This document shows, piece after piece, positions 30,464 to 39,971 of a DNA stretch of 62,070 nt. A model generated the notes under the pieces. It saw only the letters and a list, made by a program, of their open reading frames with translations. It did no database searches and was not told where the DNA came from. The position numbers and the translations under genes are program-made. The stretch is from Gammaproteobacteria bacterium (GTDB taxonomy: Bacteria > Pseudomonadota > Gammaproteobacteria > DSM-19610), in contig JAPHQV010000033.1 in the NCBI GenBank assembly GCA_026197075.1, forward strand, positions 1-62,070, in the 5' to 3' direction. Each line of letters starts with the position of its first letter. The stretch's first letter is position 1.

Positions 30464-33256
30464 ATGACCCTCAGCCTGATCATTTTCCTGCCCCTGCTGG
30501 GGGCCCTGCTGCCACCCCTGTTCATCCGCCTGGGGCGCACGGCCTGTGCCTGGTCGGCGGCCCTGCTCGCCGGTACGGCGCTGGCCATCCTGCTCTACCA
30601 CAGCCCGGCGGTGTTCGCCGGCGAAACCCTGGTGTTCACGCAGCCCTGGCTGCCGGCCCTGGGGCTGAACTTCAGCCTGCGCCTGGACGGCCTGGGCCTG
30701 CTGTTCGCCCTGCTGATCCTCGGCATCGGCCTGCTGATCATTCTCTATGCCCGCTACTACCTGTCGGAACACGACCCCATGGGGCGCTTCTACGGCATGC
30801 TGCTGCTGTTCATGGCCGCCATGCTGGGCATCGTGCTGTCCGAGAACCTGCTGCTGTTGCTGGTGTTCTGGGAGCTGACCAGCCTCAGTTCCTTCCTGCT
30901 CATCGGCTACTGGAAACACCGCAGCGACGCACGCCAGGGCGCGCGCATGGCCCTGGCCATCACCGGCGGCGGCGGCCTGGCCATGCTGGCGGGCATCCTG
31001 CTGCTGGGGCACATCACCGGCAGCTATGAACTCTCGGTGGTGCTGGCCTCGGCGGAGCTGATCCAGGCCCATGCCCTGTACCCGGTCACCCTGGCGCTGA
31101 TCCTGCTCGGCGCCTTCACCAAGTCGGCGCAGTTCCCCTTCCATTTCTGGCTGCCGCACGCCATGGCCGCGCCCACGCCGGTGAGCGCCTACCTGCACTC
31201 GGCCACCATGGTGAAGGCCGGCGTGTTCCTGCTGGCGCGGCTGTTCCCGGCCCTGTCCGGCACCGAGCTGTGGTTCTTCCTGGTGGCCGGCACCGGCACC
31301 GCGACCCTGCTGCTGGGCGCCTACCATGCCCTGTTCAAGCACGACCTCAAGGGCCTGCTGGCCTACTCCACCGTCAGCCACCTGGGCCTGATCACCCTGC
31401 TGTTCGGCATCGGCACGCCACTGGCCGCCGTGGCCGGGGTGTTCCACATCATCAACCACGCCACCTTCAAGGCCTCACTGTTCATGGCGGCGGGCATCAT
31501 CGACCACGAGACCGGCACCCGCGACATGCGTCGCCTGGGCGGCCTGTGGCGCTTCATGCCGCACACCGCCACCCTGGCCATGGTGGCGGCGGCTTCCATG
31601 GCCGGGGTGCCGCTGTTCAACGGTTTCCTCAGCAAGGAGATGTTCTTCGCCGAGACCCTGCATGCCGGCTGGATGGGGGAATGGAGCTGGTTGCTGCCGC
31701 TGCTGGCCACCCTGGCGGCACTGTTCTCCGTAGCCTACTCGGTGCGCTTCATCCACGATGTGTTCTTCGGCACCGGCCCCAGGGACATCACGCGTAAGCC
31801 CCACGAACCGCCGCGCTACATGAAGGTGCCGGTGGAGGTGCTGGTGGCCCTGTGCCTGCTGGTGGGCATATTGCCCGCCTGGACGGTGGCGCCGCTGCTG
31901 GCCGCTGCGGCCGCCAGCACCGTGGGCGCCGAGCTGCCCTACTACAGCCTGGCCATCTGGCATGGCTTCAACCTGCCGCTGCTCATGAGCCTTATCGCCC
32001 TCGCCGGTGGCGTGATCCTCTACCTGCTGCGCTTCCGGCTGTTCGCCCTGCATGACCGGATCTTCCCGCTCTGCGACGCCAAGGCATGGTTCGAGTGCGG
32101 CCTGGCCCGCACCATCGCCGTCTCGCACCAGCTCACCGCCTGGCTGGAAAACGGTTCCCTGCAGCGCTACGCCATGCTGCTGGTGGCCAGTGTGCTGATC
32201 GTCATCGGTACCAGCCTGTGGGGCACGACCCTGACGGGACCAGTGGCCATGGGCACGGTGGACGGCGTGACCCTGACCGGCGCCCTGGTACTTGGCGTCA
32301 GCGCCCTCGCCACCGTGATCTGGCACCGCCGTCGCCTGGCGGCCCTGGTGCTGCTCAGTGTAGTGGGCCTGGTGGTGTCGGTGGCCTTCGTGCGCTTCTC
32401 CGCGCCCGACCTGGCGCTGACCCAGTTGTCGGTGGAGATGGTCACCATCCTCCTGCTCATGCTGGCCCTGTATTTCCTGCCGCAACACAGTCCGGCGGAG
32501 TCCTCCACCGCGCGCCGCTGGCGCGACGGCCTGCTCGCCGCTGGCGCGGGCCTGTCCGTGGCCGCGCTGGCGTGGGGCGTGCTCACCCGTCCCCTCGAGA
32601 CCATCAGCGGTTACTTCCTGGAGCAGAGCAAGCCCGGTGGCGGTGGCAGCAACGTGGTGAACGTCATCCTGGTGGACTTCCGCGGCTTCGACACCCTGGG
32701 CGAGATCACCGTACTGGCCATCGCCGCCTTCGGCATCTATGCGCTTCTGCAGGGCCTGCGCCTGCCTTCACCCACCACCGACGGGGAGGGCCGCCCCTGG
32801 GCGGAGGACCGCCATCCCCTGATTCTCAGCGCCGTGTCCCGGCCGCTGCTGCCACTGGCGCTGATGGTGTCCCTCTATATTCTCCTGCGTGGCCACAATC
32901 TGCCCGGCGGCGGCTTCATCGCCGGCCTGGTCACCGCCGTGGCGCTGATCCTGCAATACGTGGCCAGCGGCGTGGTCTGGACCCGCGAACGGCTGCCCTT
33001 CGACTACATCAAGCTGACCGCCAGCGGCGTGCTCGTGGCCACCCTCACCGGCGTGGCCAGCTGGTGGTTCGCCCATCCGTTCCTGACCTCCACCTTCGAG
33101 TACGTACAGCTGCCACTGCTGGGCAAATTCGAGCTGGCCAGCGCCATGGTCTTCGATGTGGGCGTGTACCTGACCGTGGTGGGCAGCACGCTGTTGATCC
33201 TGGCCAACCTGGGCAAGCTCACCCTGGTGAGTCAACCCCACGAGGAGACCAAGTAA
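30464..33256 (+). CDS. mrpA: Mrp Na+/H+ antiporter subunit A with fused MbhD/E and MnhB domains
   Basis: A 930-residue membrane protein. The N-terminal NuoL-like half has the catalytic E137 in [17 protein letters not shown] and Lys in [16 protein letters not shown]. The C-terminal part carries the MbhD/DUF4040 module ([23 protein letters not shown]), an MbhE-like module ([16 protein letters not shown]) and an MnhB domain ([16 protein letters not shown]). This A+B fusion is the arrangement of group-2 mrp operons (for example in Pseudomonas and rhizobia), where a separate mrpB is missing. It exchanges cytosolic Na+ (or K+/Li+) for protons. First gene of a six-gene operon. Confidence 0.95.
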   Translation: MTLSLIIFLPLLGALLPPLFIRLGRTACAWSAALLAGTALAILLYHSPAVFAGETLVFTQPWLPALGLNFSLRLDGLGLLFALLILGIGLLIILYARYYLSEHDPMGRFYGMLLLFMAAMLGIVLSENLLLLLVFWELTSLSSFLLIGYWKHRSDARQGARMALAITGGGGLAMLAGILLLGHITGSYELSVVLASAELIQAHALYPVTLALILLGAFTKSAQFPFHFWLPHAMAAPTPVSAYLHSATMVKAGVFLLARLFPALSGTELWFFLVAGTGTATLLLGAYHALFKHDLKGLLAYSTVSHLGLITLLFGIGTPLAAVAGVFHIINHATFKASLFMAAGIIDHETGTRDMRRLGGLWRFMPHTATLAMVAAASMAGVPLFNGFLSKEMFFAETLHAGWMGEWSWLLPLLATLAALFSVAYSVRFIHDVFFGTGPRDITRKPHEPPRYMKVPVEVLVALCLLVGILPAWTVAPLLAAAAASTVGAELPYYSLAIWHGFNLPLLMSLIALAGGVILYLLRFRLFALHDRIFPLCDAKAWFECGLARTIAVSHQLTAWLENGSLQRYAMLLVASVLIVIGTSLWGTTLTGPVAMGTVDGVTLTGALVLGVSALATVIWHRRRLAALVLLSVVGLVVSVAFVRFSAPDLALTQLSVEMVTILLLMLALYFLPQHSPAESSTARRWRDGLLAAGAGLSVAALAWGVLTRPLETISGYFLEQSKPGGGGSNVVNVILVDFRGFDTLGEITVLAIAAFGIYALLQGLRLPSPTTDGEGRPWAEDRHPLILSAVSRPLLPLALMVSLYILLRGHNLPGGGFIAGLVTAVALILQYVASGVVWTRERLPFDYIKLTASGVLVATLTGVASWWFAHPFLTSTFEYVQLPLLGKFELASAMVFDVGVYLTVVGSTLLILANLGKLTLVSQPHEETK

Positions 33257-33600
33257 TGGAACTGCTGGTCGCGATCATGATCGGGCTGTTGACCGCCTGC
33301 GGCATCTACCTGCTGCTGCGCGCACGCACCTTTCCGGTGATCATGGGCCTTACCCTGCTGTCCTATGCGGTCAACCTGTTCCTGTTCGTCATGGGCCGGA
33401 TCGGCGAGAGCCAACCCGCGGTGATCGGTGTCGGTGATGGACAATACACCGATCCCCTACCCCAGGCCCTGGTACTGACCGCCATCGTCATCGGCTTTGC
33501 CATGACCGCGTTCGTGGTCACCCTGGCGCTGCGCGCCCGGGGTGAACTGCACAGTGATCATGTGGACGGCGATGCGGATCCGCGGGGGCCCGGGGCATGA
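33256..33600 (+). CDS. mrpC: Mrp antiporter subunit C
   Basis: A 114-residue NuoK-like subunit with three helices and the signature TDPLPQALVLTAIVIGFAMTAFVV. Its ATG shares one base with the mrpA stop (TAATG). It resembles the subunit C of the first operon only in the family motif, so the two operons are not recent copies. Confidence 0.93.
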   Translation: MELLVAIMIGLLTACGIYLLLRARTFPVIMGLTLLSYAVNLFLFVMGRIGESQPAVIGVGDGQYTDPLPQALVLTAIVIGFAMTAFVVTLALRARGELHSDHVDGDADPRGPGA

Positions 33601-35135
33601 CGCACACCATCATCCTGCCGGTCCTGCTGCCGCTGTTGACGGCGCTGGTCCTGCTGTTCGGCAGCCGGCGCAGCCTGGCCTGGAAACGAGGTGTCTCGCT
33701 GGCCGCCACCGCCGCCCTGCTGCCCCTTGGCCTGCTGTTGCTGCAGCAGACGTACAGCGGAGCCTATGGGGTCTATGCCCTGGGGAACTGGGTGGCGCCC
33801 TTCGGCATCGTGCTGGTGCTGGATCGCCTGGCCGCCCTCATGCTGTTGCTCACCGCCCTGCTGAGCCTGCCGGCGCTGCTCTACGCCAGTCATGGCGATG
33901 ACCATACCGGGCCCAATTTCCATGCCCTGTTCCAGTTCCAGCTCATGGGCCTGAACGGCGCCTTCCTCACCGGCGACCTGTTCAACCTGTTCGTGTTCTT
34001 CGAGGTGCTGCTGATCGCCTCCTATGCGCTGTTGCTGCACGGCGCGGGGCCGGCGCGCAGCCGCGCGGGTCTGCACTACGTGATCCTCAACCTGGTGGGT
34101 TCCGGCCTGTTCCTGCTCGCCGTCGGCACCCTGTACGGCATCACCGGCACCCTCAACATGGCCGACCTGGCGGTGCGCGTGGCCGCCGCCGGTCCCGCGG
34201 ACGCGCCCCTGTTGCGCGCCGCCGGCCTGCTGCTGCTGGTGGTGTTCGCGCTGAAGGCGGCGTTATTGCCCCTGTATTTCTGGCTGCCACGCGCCTACAG
34301 CGCCGCCAGCGCGCCGGTGGCGGCGCTGTTCGCCATCATGACCAAGGTAGGGGTGTACTCCATCGTGCGGGTATACAGCCTGATCTTCGGCGCCCAGGCG
34401 GGGCTGCTCGCCGACACGGCGCTGGCCTGGCTCTGGCCGCTGGCGCTCGCCACCCTGGTGCTCGGCGCCCTGGGTGCCCTGGCGGCGCGCGAGCTGCGCA
34501 CCCTCATTGCCTACCTGGTGGTGGTCTCGGTGGGTACCCTGTTGGCCGGCTTCGCCCTCAACAACAACGCCGCCCTGGCTGCCTCCCTCTACTACCTGCT
34601 GCACTCCACCCTGGTGGCCGGCGGCCTGTTCCTGCTGGCCGGCCTGATCCGCACCCAGCGCGGCGCCGAAGGCGACCAGTTGCACCCCGCCGCACCGGTC
34701 AGCCAACCGGCCCTGCTCGGCAGCCTGTTCTTCATCGCGGCCGTGGCGGTGGTGGGCATGCCGCCACTGTCGGGCTTCATCGGCAAGCTGCTGCTGTTGT
34801 CCTCGGTGCCACCGGGTATGCAACTGATCTGGCTGTGGGCCATCGTACTGGGCAGTGGCCTGCTGGCCTTGATCACGCTGAGCCGCGCCGGCAGCCAGCT
34901 GTTCTGGAACACCCTGGAGATCACCCCGGTGGCACCGCGCGCCGACCGCCTGCGCCTGGCCGCTGTGGTGCTGCTGCTGGCCTCCGCGCCGCTGCTCAGC
35001 CTGTTCGCCGAGCCCGTCCACCGCTACACCCAGGCCACGGCCGCGCAGTTGTATGCCCCCGCGGGCTATATTCACGCTGTGCTCGGTGCGCGCGACATCC
35101 CGCGCCTGACCATTGGTCCGGAGGAACGGCCATGA
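33597..35135 (+). CDS. mrpD: Mrp antiporter subunit D
   Basis: A 512-residue NuoN/NuoM-like pump subunit. The TM5 glutamate lies in LFVFFEVLLIASYALLLHG, the lysine in VFALKAALLPLYFWLPRAY, and the TM12 lysine in SGFIGKLLLLSS. ATGA overlaps with mrpC and mrpE. Together with MrpA it forms the ion-exchanging core. Confidence 0.94.
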   Translation: MTHTIILPVLLPLLTALVLLFGSRRSLAWKRGVSLAATAALLPLGLLLLQQTYSGAYGVYALGNWVAPFGIVLVLDRLAALMLLLTALLSLPALLYASHGDDHTGPNFHALFQFQLMGLNGAFLTGDLFNLFVFFEVLLIASYALLLHGAGPARSRAGLHYVILNLVGSGLFLLAVGTLYGITGTLNMADLAVRVAAAGPADAPLLRAAGLLLLVVFALKAALLPLYFWLPRAYSAASAPVAALFAIMTKVGVYSIVRVYSLIFGAQAGLLADTALAWLWPLALATLVLGALGALAARELRTLIAYLVVVSVGTLLAGFALNNNAALAASLYYLLHSTLVAGGLFLLAGLIRTQRGAEGDQLHPAAPVSQPALLGSLFFIAAVAVVGMPPLSGFIGKLLLLSSVPPGMQLIWLWAIVLGSGLLALITLSRAGSQLFWNTLEITPVAPRADRLRLAAVVLLLASAPLLSLFAEPVHRYTQATAAQLYAPAGYIHAVLGARDIPRLTIGPEERP

Positions 35136-35629
35136 TCGCCCCACGCCGCTGGCTGCCTCATCCCCTGCTCAGCCTGTTGCTGCTCATCCTCTGGCTGTTG
35201 CTGTTCAACACCTTGTCCCTGGCCCATGTCCTGTTCGGGCTGCTGCTCGGCATCCTGATGCCGCTGTTCACCCAGCGTTTCTGGCCCGGCAGCCCGCGCG
35301 TGCGGCGTCCCCTGCACCTGGCGCGCTATGCCCTGCTGGTGTTGGGGGACATCCTCATCGCCAATGTGCAGGTGGCCCGGCTCATCCTGGGGCCGGTGAA
35401 AAAACTGCACCCGGCCTTCGTGATCTATCCCCTGGATCTGCGCGAGGACTTCAGCATCACCCTGCTGGCCAGCACCATATCCCTGACCCCCGGCACGGTA
35501 TCCGCCGACGTCAGCCCCGATCGTCGCAGCCTGCTCATCCATGCCCTGGACGTGGATGACGAGGTGGCACTCATCGCCCACATCAAGCAGCGTTACGAAA
35601 CGCCCCTGAGGGAGATATTCGAATGCTAG
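35132..35629 (+). CDS. mrpE: Mrp antiporter subunit E
   Basis: A 165-residue MrpE-family protein: two N-terminal helices (LLSLLLLILWLLLFNTLSL; HVLFGLLLGILMPLF) and the conserved soluble tail (ITLLASTISLTPGTVSADV and LLIHALDVDD). GGAGGAAC precedes the ATG at 35132, which also overlaps the mrpD stop. Confidence 0.93.
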   Translation: MIAPRRWLPHPLLSLLLLILWLLLFNTLSLAHVLFGLLLGILMPLFTQRFWPGSPRVRRPLHLARYALLVLGDILIANVQVARLILGPVKKLHPAFVIYPLDLREDFSITLLASTISLTPGTVSADVSPDRRSLLIHALDVDDEVALIAHIKQRYETPLREIFEC

Positions 35630-35892
35630 CCCTGGCTATCCCCATCGCCTTCGCGCTCATGTCACTGGCGCTGTTGCTGAACCTGTGGCGGGTGGTGCGT
35701 GGCCCCGACCTGCCCGACCGCATCCTGGCCCTGGACACCCTGTACATCAACAGCATCGCCCTGCTGGTGCTGTTCGGCATCCACCTCGACACCATGATCT
35801 ATTTCGAGGTGGCGCTGCTCATCGCCATGATGGGCTTCGTCGGTACGGTGGCCGTGGCCAAGTACCTGCTGCGCGGCGACATCATCGAATAG
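35623..35892 (+). CDS. mrpF: Mrp antiporter subunit F
   Basis: An 89-residue, three-helix subunit with NLWRVVRGPDLPDRILALDTL, the MrpF signature, and YFEVALLIAMMGFVGTVA. It overlaps the mrpE end by seven bases. Confidence 0.93.
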   Translation: MLALAIPIAFALMSLALLLNLWRVVRGPDLPDRILALDTLYINSIALLVLFGIHLDTMIYFEVALLIAMMGFVGTVAVAKYLLRGDIIE

Positions 35893-35908
35893 GGAGGAAA
35901 CCGGCATC

Positions 35909-36256
35909 ATGGAAACCATCATCGAGGCCCTGGTGGCCCTGTTCCTGCTCATCGGCGCGGCCTTCGCGCTGGTCGGCTCCATCGGCCTGGCGAAGCTGCC
36001 GGATTTCTTCATGCGCCTGCACGGCCCCACCAAGGCCACCACCCTGGGCGTGGGCGGCATGATCGTCGGTTCTGTACTGTATTTTTCCACCCGCGGCGAG
36101 GGCCTGAGCCTGCACGAATTGCTCGTCACCCTGTTCCTGTTCATCACCGCGCCCGTCAGTGCCCACATGCTGGCCAAGGCGGCGCTGCACCTGCGGCTGC
36201 GCACGGTGGAACGGACCCGTGGCGAGGGTGCATTGCCGCGAGGTGATGCGGAATAA
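35909..36256 (+). CDS. mrpG: Mrp antiporter subunit G
   Basis: A 115-residue subunit with the signature GLAKLPDFFMRLHGPTKATTLGVGG and three helices. GGGAGG precedes the ATG. It ends the canonical mrpACDEFG operon; a dispersed-type inverted repeat lies 18 bp downstream. Confidence 0.93.
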   Translation: METIIEALVALFLLIGAAFALVGSIGLAKLPDFFMRLHGPTKATTLGVGGMIVGSVLYFSTRGEGLSLHELLVTLFLFITAPVSAHMLAKAALHLRLRTVERTRGEGALPRGDAE

Positions 36257-36273
36257 GCGGGTAATCACTGCTT

Positions 36274-36359
36274 TGTCATTGCGAGGAGCGTAGCGACGAA
36301 GCAATCTCCCGGGTATGAGCTGCGATTCATGGGATTGCTTCGCTTCGCTCGCAATGACA
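36274..36359. repeat. Imperfect inverted repeat (TGTCATTGCGAG element)
   Basis: TGTCATTGCGAGGAGCG...GAAGCAATC at 36274-36305 faces GGATTGCTTCGCTTCGCTCGCAATGACA at 36332-36359. The arms pair over about 28 bases with a small bulge around a 26-bp centre. Elements with this CATTGCGAG...GAAGCAATC sequence are dispersed in many bacterial genomes. It sits between mrpG and the ABC transporter and may act as a transcript-end or mRNA-stability element. Confidence 0.8.
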
Positions 36360-36363
36360 GGCT

Positions 36364-37314
36364 ATGCTGGATAACCCCATGCCGCCGATCCTCTCCATCG
36401 AAAGACTGAACAAGACCTATGCCTCCGGCCTGGCGGCATTGAAGAACATCGACCTCGAGATCCGCCGCGGCGAGATCTTCGCCCTGCTCGGCCCCAACGG
36501 CGCGGGCAAGACCACCCTGATCAGCATCGTCTGCGGCATCGTCACCCCCGGTACCGGCCGCGTTCGCATCGACGGCCACGACATCATCGAAGACTACCGT
36601 GCCGCGCGCGCTATGGTCGGCCTGGTCCCACAGGAACTCCACACGGACATGTTCGAGACCGTGTGGGAAACGGTGAGCTTCAGCCGCGGGTTGTTCGGAC
36701 TTGCGGCCAACCCGGCCCATATCGAGCAGGTGCTGCGCGACCTGTCCCTGTGGGACAAGCGCAAGGCGGAAGTCATGACGCTCTCGGGCGGAATGAAACG
36801 CCGCGTCCTGATCGCCAAGGCGCTCGCCCACGAACCCAAGGTCCTGTTCCTCGATGAACCGACGGCGGGCGTGGATGTGGAACTGCGCCGCGACATGTGG
36901 GCCCTGGTGCGGAAGCTGCGTGACACCGGCGTCACCATCATCCTCACGACCCATTACATCGAGGAGGCCGAGGAGATGGCGGATCGCATCGGCGTGATCC
37001 GCCGAGGCGAACTGATCCTGGTCGAGACCAAGACCGAGCTGATGAAAAGGCTCGGCAAGCGGCAACTCGCGCTGCAGTTGCAGGAACCGCTGGAGAGGAT
37101 TCCCGAGGAACTGGCGGCCTGGGACCTGAGCCTGACCGATGGCGGCAACATTCTGGAATATTGCTTCGAGGCCGGGCAGGAGCATACGGAAATCCCCACC
37201 CTGCTGCGACGATTGCAGGATCTCGGCATCGAGTTCAAGGACCTCAGCACCCGCCAGAGCAGCCTCGAGGAAATCTTCGTCGGCCTGGTGAGCGAACGGG
37301 AAGCCGCAACATGA
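36364..37314 (+). CDS. ABC transporter ATP-binding protein (YadG-like)
   Basis: A 316-residue ATPase: Walker [11 protein letters not shown]-loop VGLVPQE, signature LSGGMKRR, Walker [13 protein letters not shown] and the switch His in TTHYIEEAE, followed by a C-terminal extension ending in [11 protein letters not shown]. The sequence style matches E. coli YadG. It would drive the permease that overlaps its stop codon. The ATG at 36364 lies five bases after the inverted repeat; a second ATG at 36379 is an alternative. Substrate unknown (drug or lipid export is common in the family). Confidence 0.9.
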   Translation: MLDNPMPPILSIERLNKTYASGLAALKNIDLEIRRGEIFALLGPNGAGKTTLISIVCGIVTPGTGRVRIDGHDIIEDYRAARAMVGLVPQELHTDMFETVWETVSFSRGLFGLAANPAHIEQVLRDLSLWDKRKAEVMTLSGGMKRRVLIAKALAHEPKVLFLDEPTAGVDVELRRDMWALVRKLRDTGVTIILTTHYIEEAEEMADRIGVIRRGELILVETKTELMKRLGKRQLALQLQEPLERIPEELAAWDLSLTDGGNILEYCFEAGQEHTEIPTLLRRLQDLGIEFKDLSTRQSSLEEIFVGLVSEREAAT

Positions 37315-38090
37315 AACAGGCCGCGCACTTCAACCGCCACAGTGTCCTCGCCATCTACTGGTTCGAGATGTCCCGCTTCCGACGCACACTCTGGCAAAGC
37401 CTGGTAACACCCGTGATCACGACGGTACTCTACTTCGTGGTGTTCGGCGCCGCCATCGGCCCGCGCATGGGGGACATCGACGGGGTCAGCTACGGCGCCT
37501 TCATCGTCCCGGGACTGATCATGCTGACCGTCTTTACCGAAAGCCTCAACAATGCCTCTTTCGGTATCCACATGCCGAAGTTCACCGGCACCATTTACGA
37601 GTTGTTGTCCGCGCCCGTGTCGGCCTTCGAGGTGGTATTTGCCTACGTGGGAGCGGCGGCGACCAAATCCGTATTGATCGGACTCATCATCCTTGCCACC
37701 GCCAGCCTGTTCACCCCCATCGACATCCAGTACCCCATGTCCATGGCCATCTACCTGGTACTGGTCGCGATCGCCTTCAGCCTGGCCGGCTTCATCATCG
37801 GCATCTGGGCCAGGGGGTTCGAGGAACTCCAGTTCATCCCCATGCTGATCGTCACACCCCTGACCTTCCTGGGCGGGGTCTTCTACTCCATCGATATCTT
37901 GCCGGGCCTGTGGCGCACCCTGAGCCTGTTCAACCCCATCGTCTACCTGGTCAGCGGCTTTCGCTGGAGCTTCCACGGCAGCGGGGATGTATCCATCGGC
38001 GTCAGTCTGGCCGTGCTCACCGGTTTCCTCACGGCCTGCCTGGCCATCGTGTGGTGGATCTTCCGGACCGGCTACCGGCTCAAGAGCTAA
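37311..38090 (+). CDS. ABC-2 type permease (YadH-like)
   Basis: A 259-residue permease with six membrane helices and the ABC2 motif in its C-terminal half ([40 protein letters not shown]). It pairs with the ATPase through an ATGA overlap. A short GC stem plus a seven-T run just after the stop (38081-38107) could end transcription weakly. Confidence 0.9.
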   Translation: MKQAAHFNRHSVLAIYWFEMSRFRRTLWQSLVTPVITTVLYFVVFGAAIGPRMGDIDGVSYGAFIVPGLIMLTVFTESLNNASFGIHMPKFTGTIYELLSAPVSAFEVVFAYVGAAATKSVLIGLIILATASLFTPIDIQYPMSMAIYLVLVAIAFSLAGFIIGIWARGFEELQFIPMLIVTPLTFLGGVFYSIDILPGLWRTLSLFNPIVYLVSGFRWSFHGSGDVSIGVSLAVLTGFLTACLAIVWWIFRTGYRLKS

Positions 38091-38204
38091 CGCCGCTCGA
38101 TTTTTTTCAAACACTTACACCCTGAACAGCCGGGTTGCGAGGGTTCCTTCCGCACGGACGGGCGAACCATTCGTAACGCGTGGGAAACGGCACTTGCATT
38201 TGAT

Positions 38205-38229
38205 TTAAATTGTACTAAAGTCAATTTAA
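38205..38229. promoter_or_regulatory. TTAAATTG-N9-CAATTTAA operator-like dyad
   Basis: A perfect 8-bp inverted repeat with a 9-nt spacer inside a sharply AT-rich island 32 bp before the TetR gene, in otherwise GC-rich DNA. Position and symmetry suggest the operator of that repressor; the surrounding AT-rich sequence may include its promoter. Confidence 0.55.
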
Positions 38230-38260
38230 TTTAAAGGCAAGCCCCGCAGGAGTCCTCGCG

Positions 38261-38890
38261 TTGAAAACCAGGGCCTACAACAACGAAACCCGGCGCCGGA
38301 AGAAAGCCGCACTGAAGGAACGCATCGCTGCGGTCACGGCCGAGCTGCATGCGGCCAGGGGAGTGACGGCGACCCGCTACGCCGACATTGCCAGGCAGGC
38401 GGGCGTTTCTCTACCCACGGTGTACAGCCACTTTCCGACCCAGGATGAACTGCTCCAGGGCTGCACCGCGCATGTGATGGCCAGGGCGCCGACCCTGCCG
38501 GTCGAGAAAATCCTGGCGGCGACCGACCTGCCAAGCGCCGCCGCAAGCCTTGTGGATGCCATGGAACAACAACATCTTCACTTCGAGCCCTGGAAGGCCT
38601 GGCGCGAGGACCGGGTCATTCCGTTTCTGGCCGCGATGGCTGCCGAGATACGCCAATCGCAGGCGGCACTGCTGGCCAATGTGCTGGCGTCCCACGAAGT
38701 ACAGGGAACGCAACGGGAACTGGTCGCGGCATGGGAATCCATACTGTCATTCGATCTGTGGCACCGTCTCGCCCGTGAGCACCGCTTACCGCGTGCCGCG
38801 GTGCGACGCATGCTTGTGCAATGCTTGCTGGCCGTCGCCGGACCGGCGCCCGCATCCTCATCCAACCCAGGTCCGAGGAGAACGCCATGA
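38261..38890 (+). CDS. TetR-family transcriptional regulator
   Basis: A 209-residue regulator: an N-terminal helix-turn-helix (TATRYADIARQAGVSLPTVYSHFPTQDELL, about residues 36-65, the TetR signature) and a C-terminal ligand-binding helical domain. It starts with TTG at 38261, supported by GCAGGAG eight bases upstream. It overlaps the following metallo-beta-lactamase-fold gene by four bases, so the two are co-translated and likely function together. It may autoregulate through the dyad at 38205. Confidence 0.88.
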   Translation: MKTRAYNNETRRRKKAALKERIAAVTAELHAARGVTATRYADIARQAGVSLPTVYSHFPTQDELLQGCTAHVMARAPTLPVEKILAATDLPSAAASLVDAMEQQHLHFEPWKAWREDRVIPFLAAMAAEIRQSQAALLANVLASHEVQGTQRELVAAWESILSFDLWHRLAREHRLPRAAVRRMLVQCLLAVAGPAPASSSNPGPRRTP

Positions 38891-39615
38891 ACCAGACCCA
38901 CGCCCCGATTGCCTCGATCCATCCGATCGCCGCCGACACCTACCGAATCCACATCGCACTGCCTGACCTGATGCCCGGTGGTTTCTCATTCAACCAGTAC
39001 CTGGTGGTCGACGAGATGCCCCTGCTCTTCCACACTGGTCCAAAACGGTTGTTTGGGCTGGTCCGCGAACAGATCGAAACCGTGCTGCCGGTATCCCGCC
39101 TGCGCTATATCGCGTTCTCGCATGTCGAGGGCGACGAATGCGGCAGCCTGCCCGAATTCCTTGCGGCCGCGCCAGGATCACAGCCCGTGTGCAGCCAGGT
39201 CGCCGCCATGACCTCCATAGGCGACCTGGTCGACGTGACACCCCTGGCCATGGCCGACGGCCAGGAACTCGACCTGGGACGGCACCAGCTGGTGTGGCAA
39301 TCGACCCCCCACCTGCCGCATGGCTGGGAATGCGGCTTCTTCTTCGACAAGACGACCCGCACCCTGTTCTGTGGCGACCTGTTCACCCAGCCCGGCCTGG
39401 GGGAGCACCCCCTGGTCAGCGAGGATATCCTCGCGACGAGCGAGGCCTTCCGACGCCAGATGGACTACTTTTCCCACAGCCGCGACACCCCGCGCATGAT
39501 CGAGAAACTGGCCAGCCTGCGACCGGAGGTGCTGGCCTGCATGCACGGCAGTGCCTGGTCGGGGGATGGCGCCGGCCTGCTGCGCAGATTGGGTGAGTCG
39601 CTGGCACAGCCGTGA
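38887..39615 (+). CDS. Metallo-beta-lactamase-fold (ODP/flavodiiron-like) protein
   Basis: A 242-residue protein of the MBL fold. The metal motif is HVEGDECGSLPEF (flavodiiron-like HxExDE in place of HxHxDH), with a further ligand region in STPHLPHGWECGFFF and CGDLFTQPG, and a late His in ACMHGSAW. This pattern fits the oxygen-binding diiron (ODP) group related to flavodiiron proteins, here without a flavodoxin domain. It may sense or reduce O2/NO, or be a hydrolase; context (TetR partner, soxXA downstream) does not decide. Confidence 0.8.
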   Translation: MNQTHAPIASIHPIAADTYRIHIALPDLMPGGFSFNQYLVVDEMPLLFHTGPKRLFGLVREQIETVLPVSRLRYIAFSHVEGDECGSLPEFLAAAPGSQPVCSQVAAMTSIGDLVDVTPLAMADGQELDLGRHQLVWQSTPHLPHGWECGFFFDKTTRTLFCGDLFTQPGLGEHPLVSEDILATSEAFRRQMDYFSHSRDTPRMIEKLASLRPEVLACMHGSAWSGDGAGLLRRLGESLAQP

Positions 39616-39971
39616 AGATGACGGATGTCCGGGCCTAGCCGACCCGTCAGGGAATCCCGCCGAAGCCCTGGAAAGACCTGATCGCATCCGGACCGGGTAC
39701 CGTCCGAGGAACCGGATCCACGGCCTGGCAACGCGCTCAACCCTACTCCCGGAAAGGATTTTATTCCTTGCCGGAACTTACCCGTGACACTACAAACCTT
39801 TGCACCCGGAACTATAGTTCTCAAAGCCCCCCGTCGGCTGCATGTCACCAGGAAAATGGTGAAAACGATTCTATACTCATGCATGAGCCCCGGATGGGGA
39901 GCAACCCGGCGCCGGGCAGAACCCGTGCGTCGGCCAGGCGAGAAGCCACTCAAACTTTTTTGGAGGTCTCC
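39616..39971. other. 356-bp intergenic region upstream of soxA
   Basis: No gene is supported here. It presumably holds the soxA promoter and leader: TATACT at 39872 could be a -10 box but has no good -35 partner. An open frame runs into soxA from 39768, but the sequence before 39972 is low in coding character and lacks a signal peptide. TTTTTGGAGG lies just before the soxA start. Confidence 0.5.

Noticed and set aside
26868-31459. Long minus-strand open frames (over 500 codons) across the antiporter genes.
   Set aside because: They are Gln/Gly/Arg-rich antisense shadows of conserved membrane proteins, with no domain and no ribosome site.
39768-39971. N-terminal extension of soxA.
   Set aside because: The extension lacks a signal peptide, while the ATG at 39972 follows GGAGG and starts a clean signal sequence.
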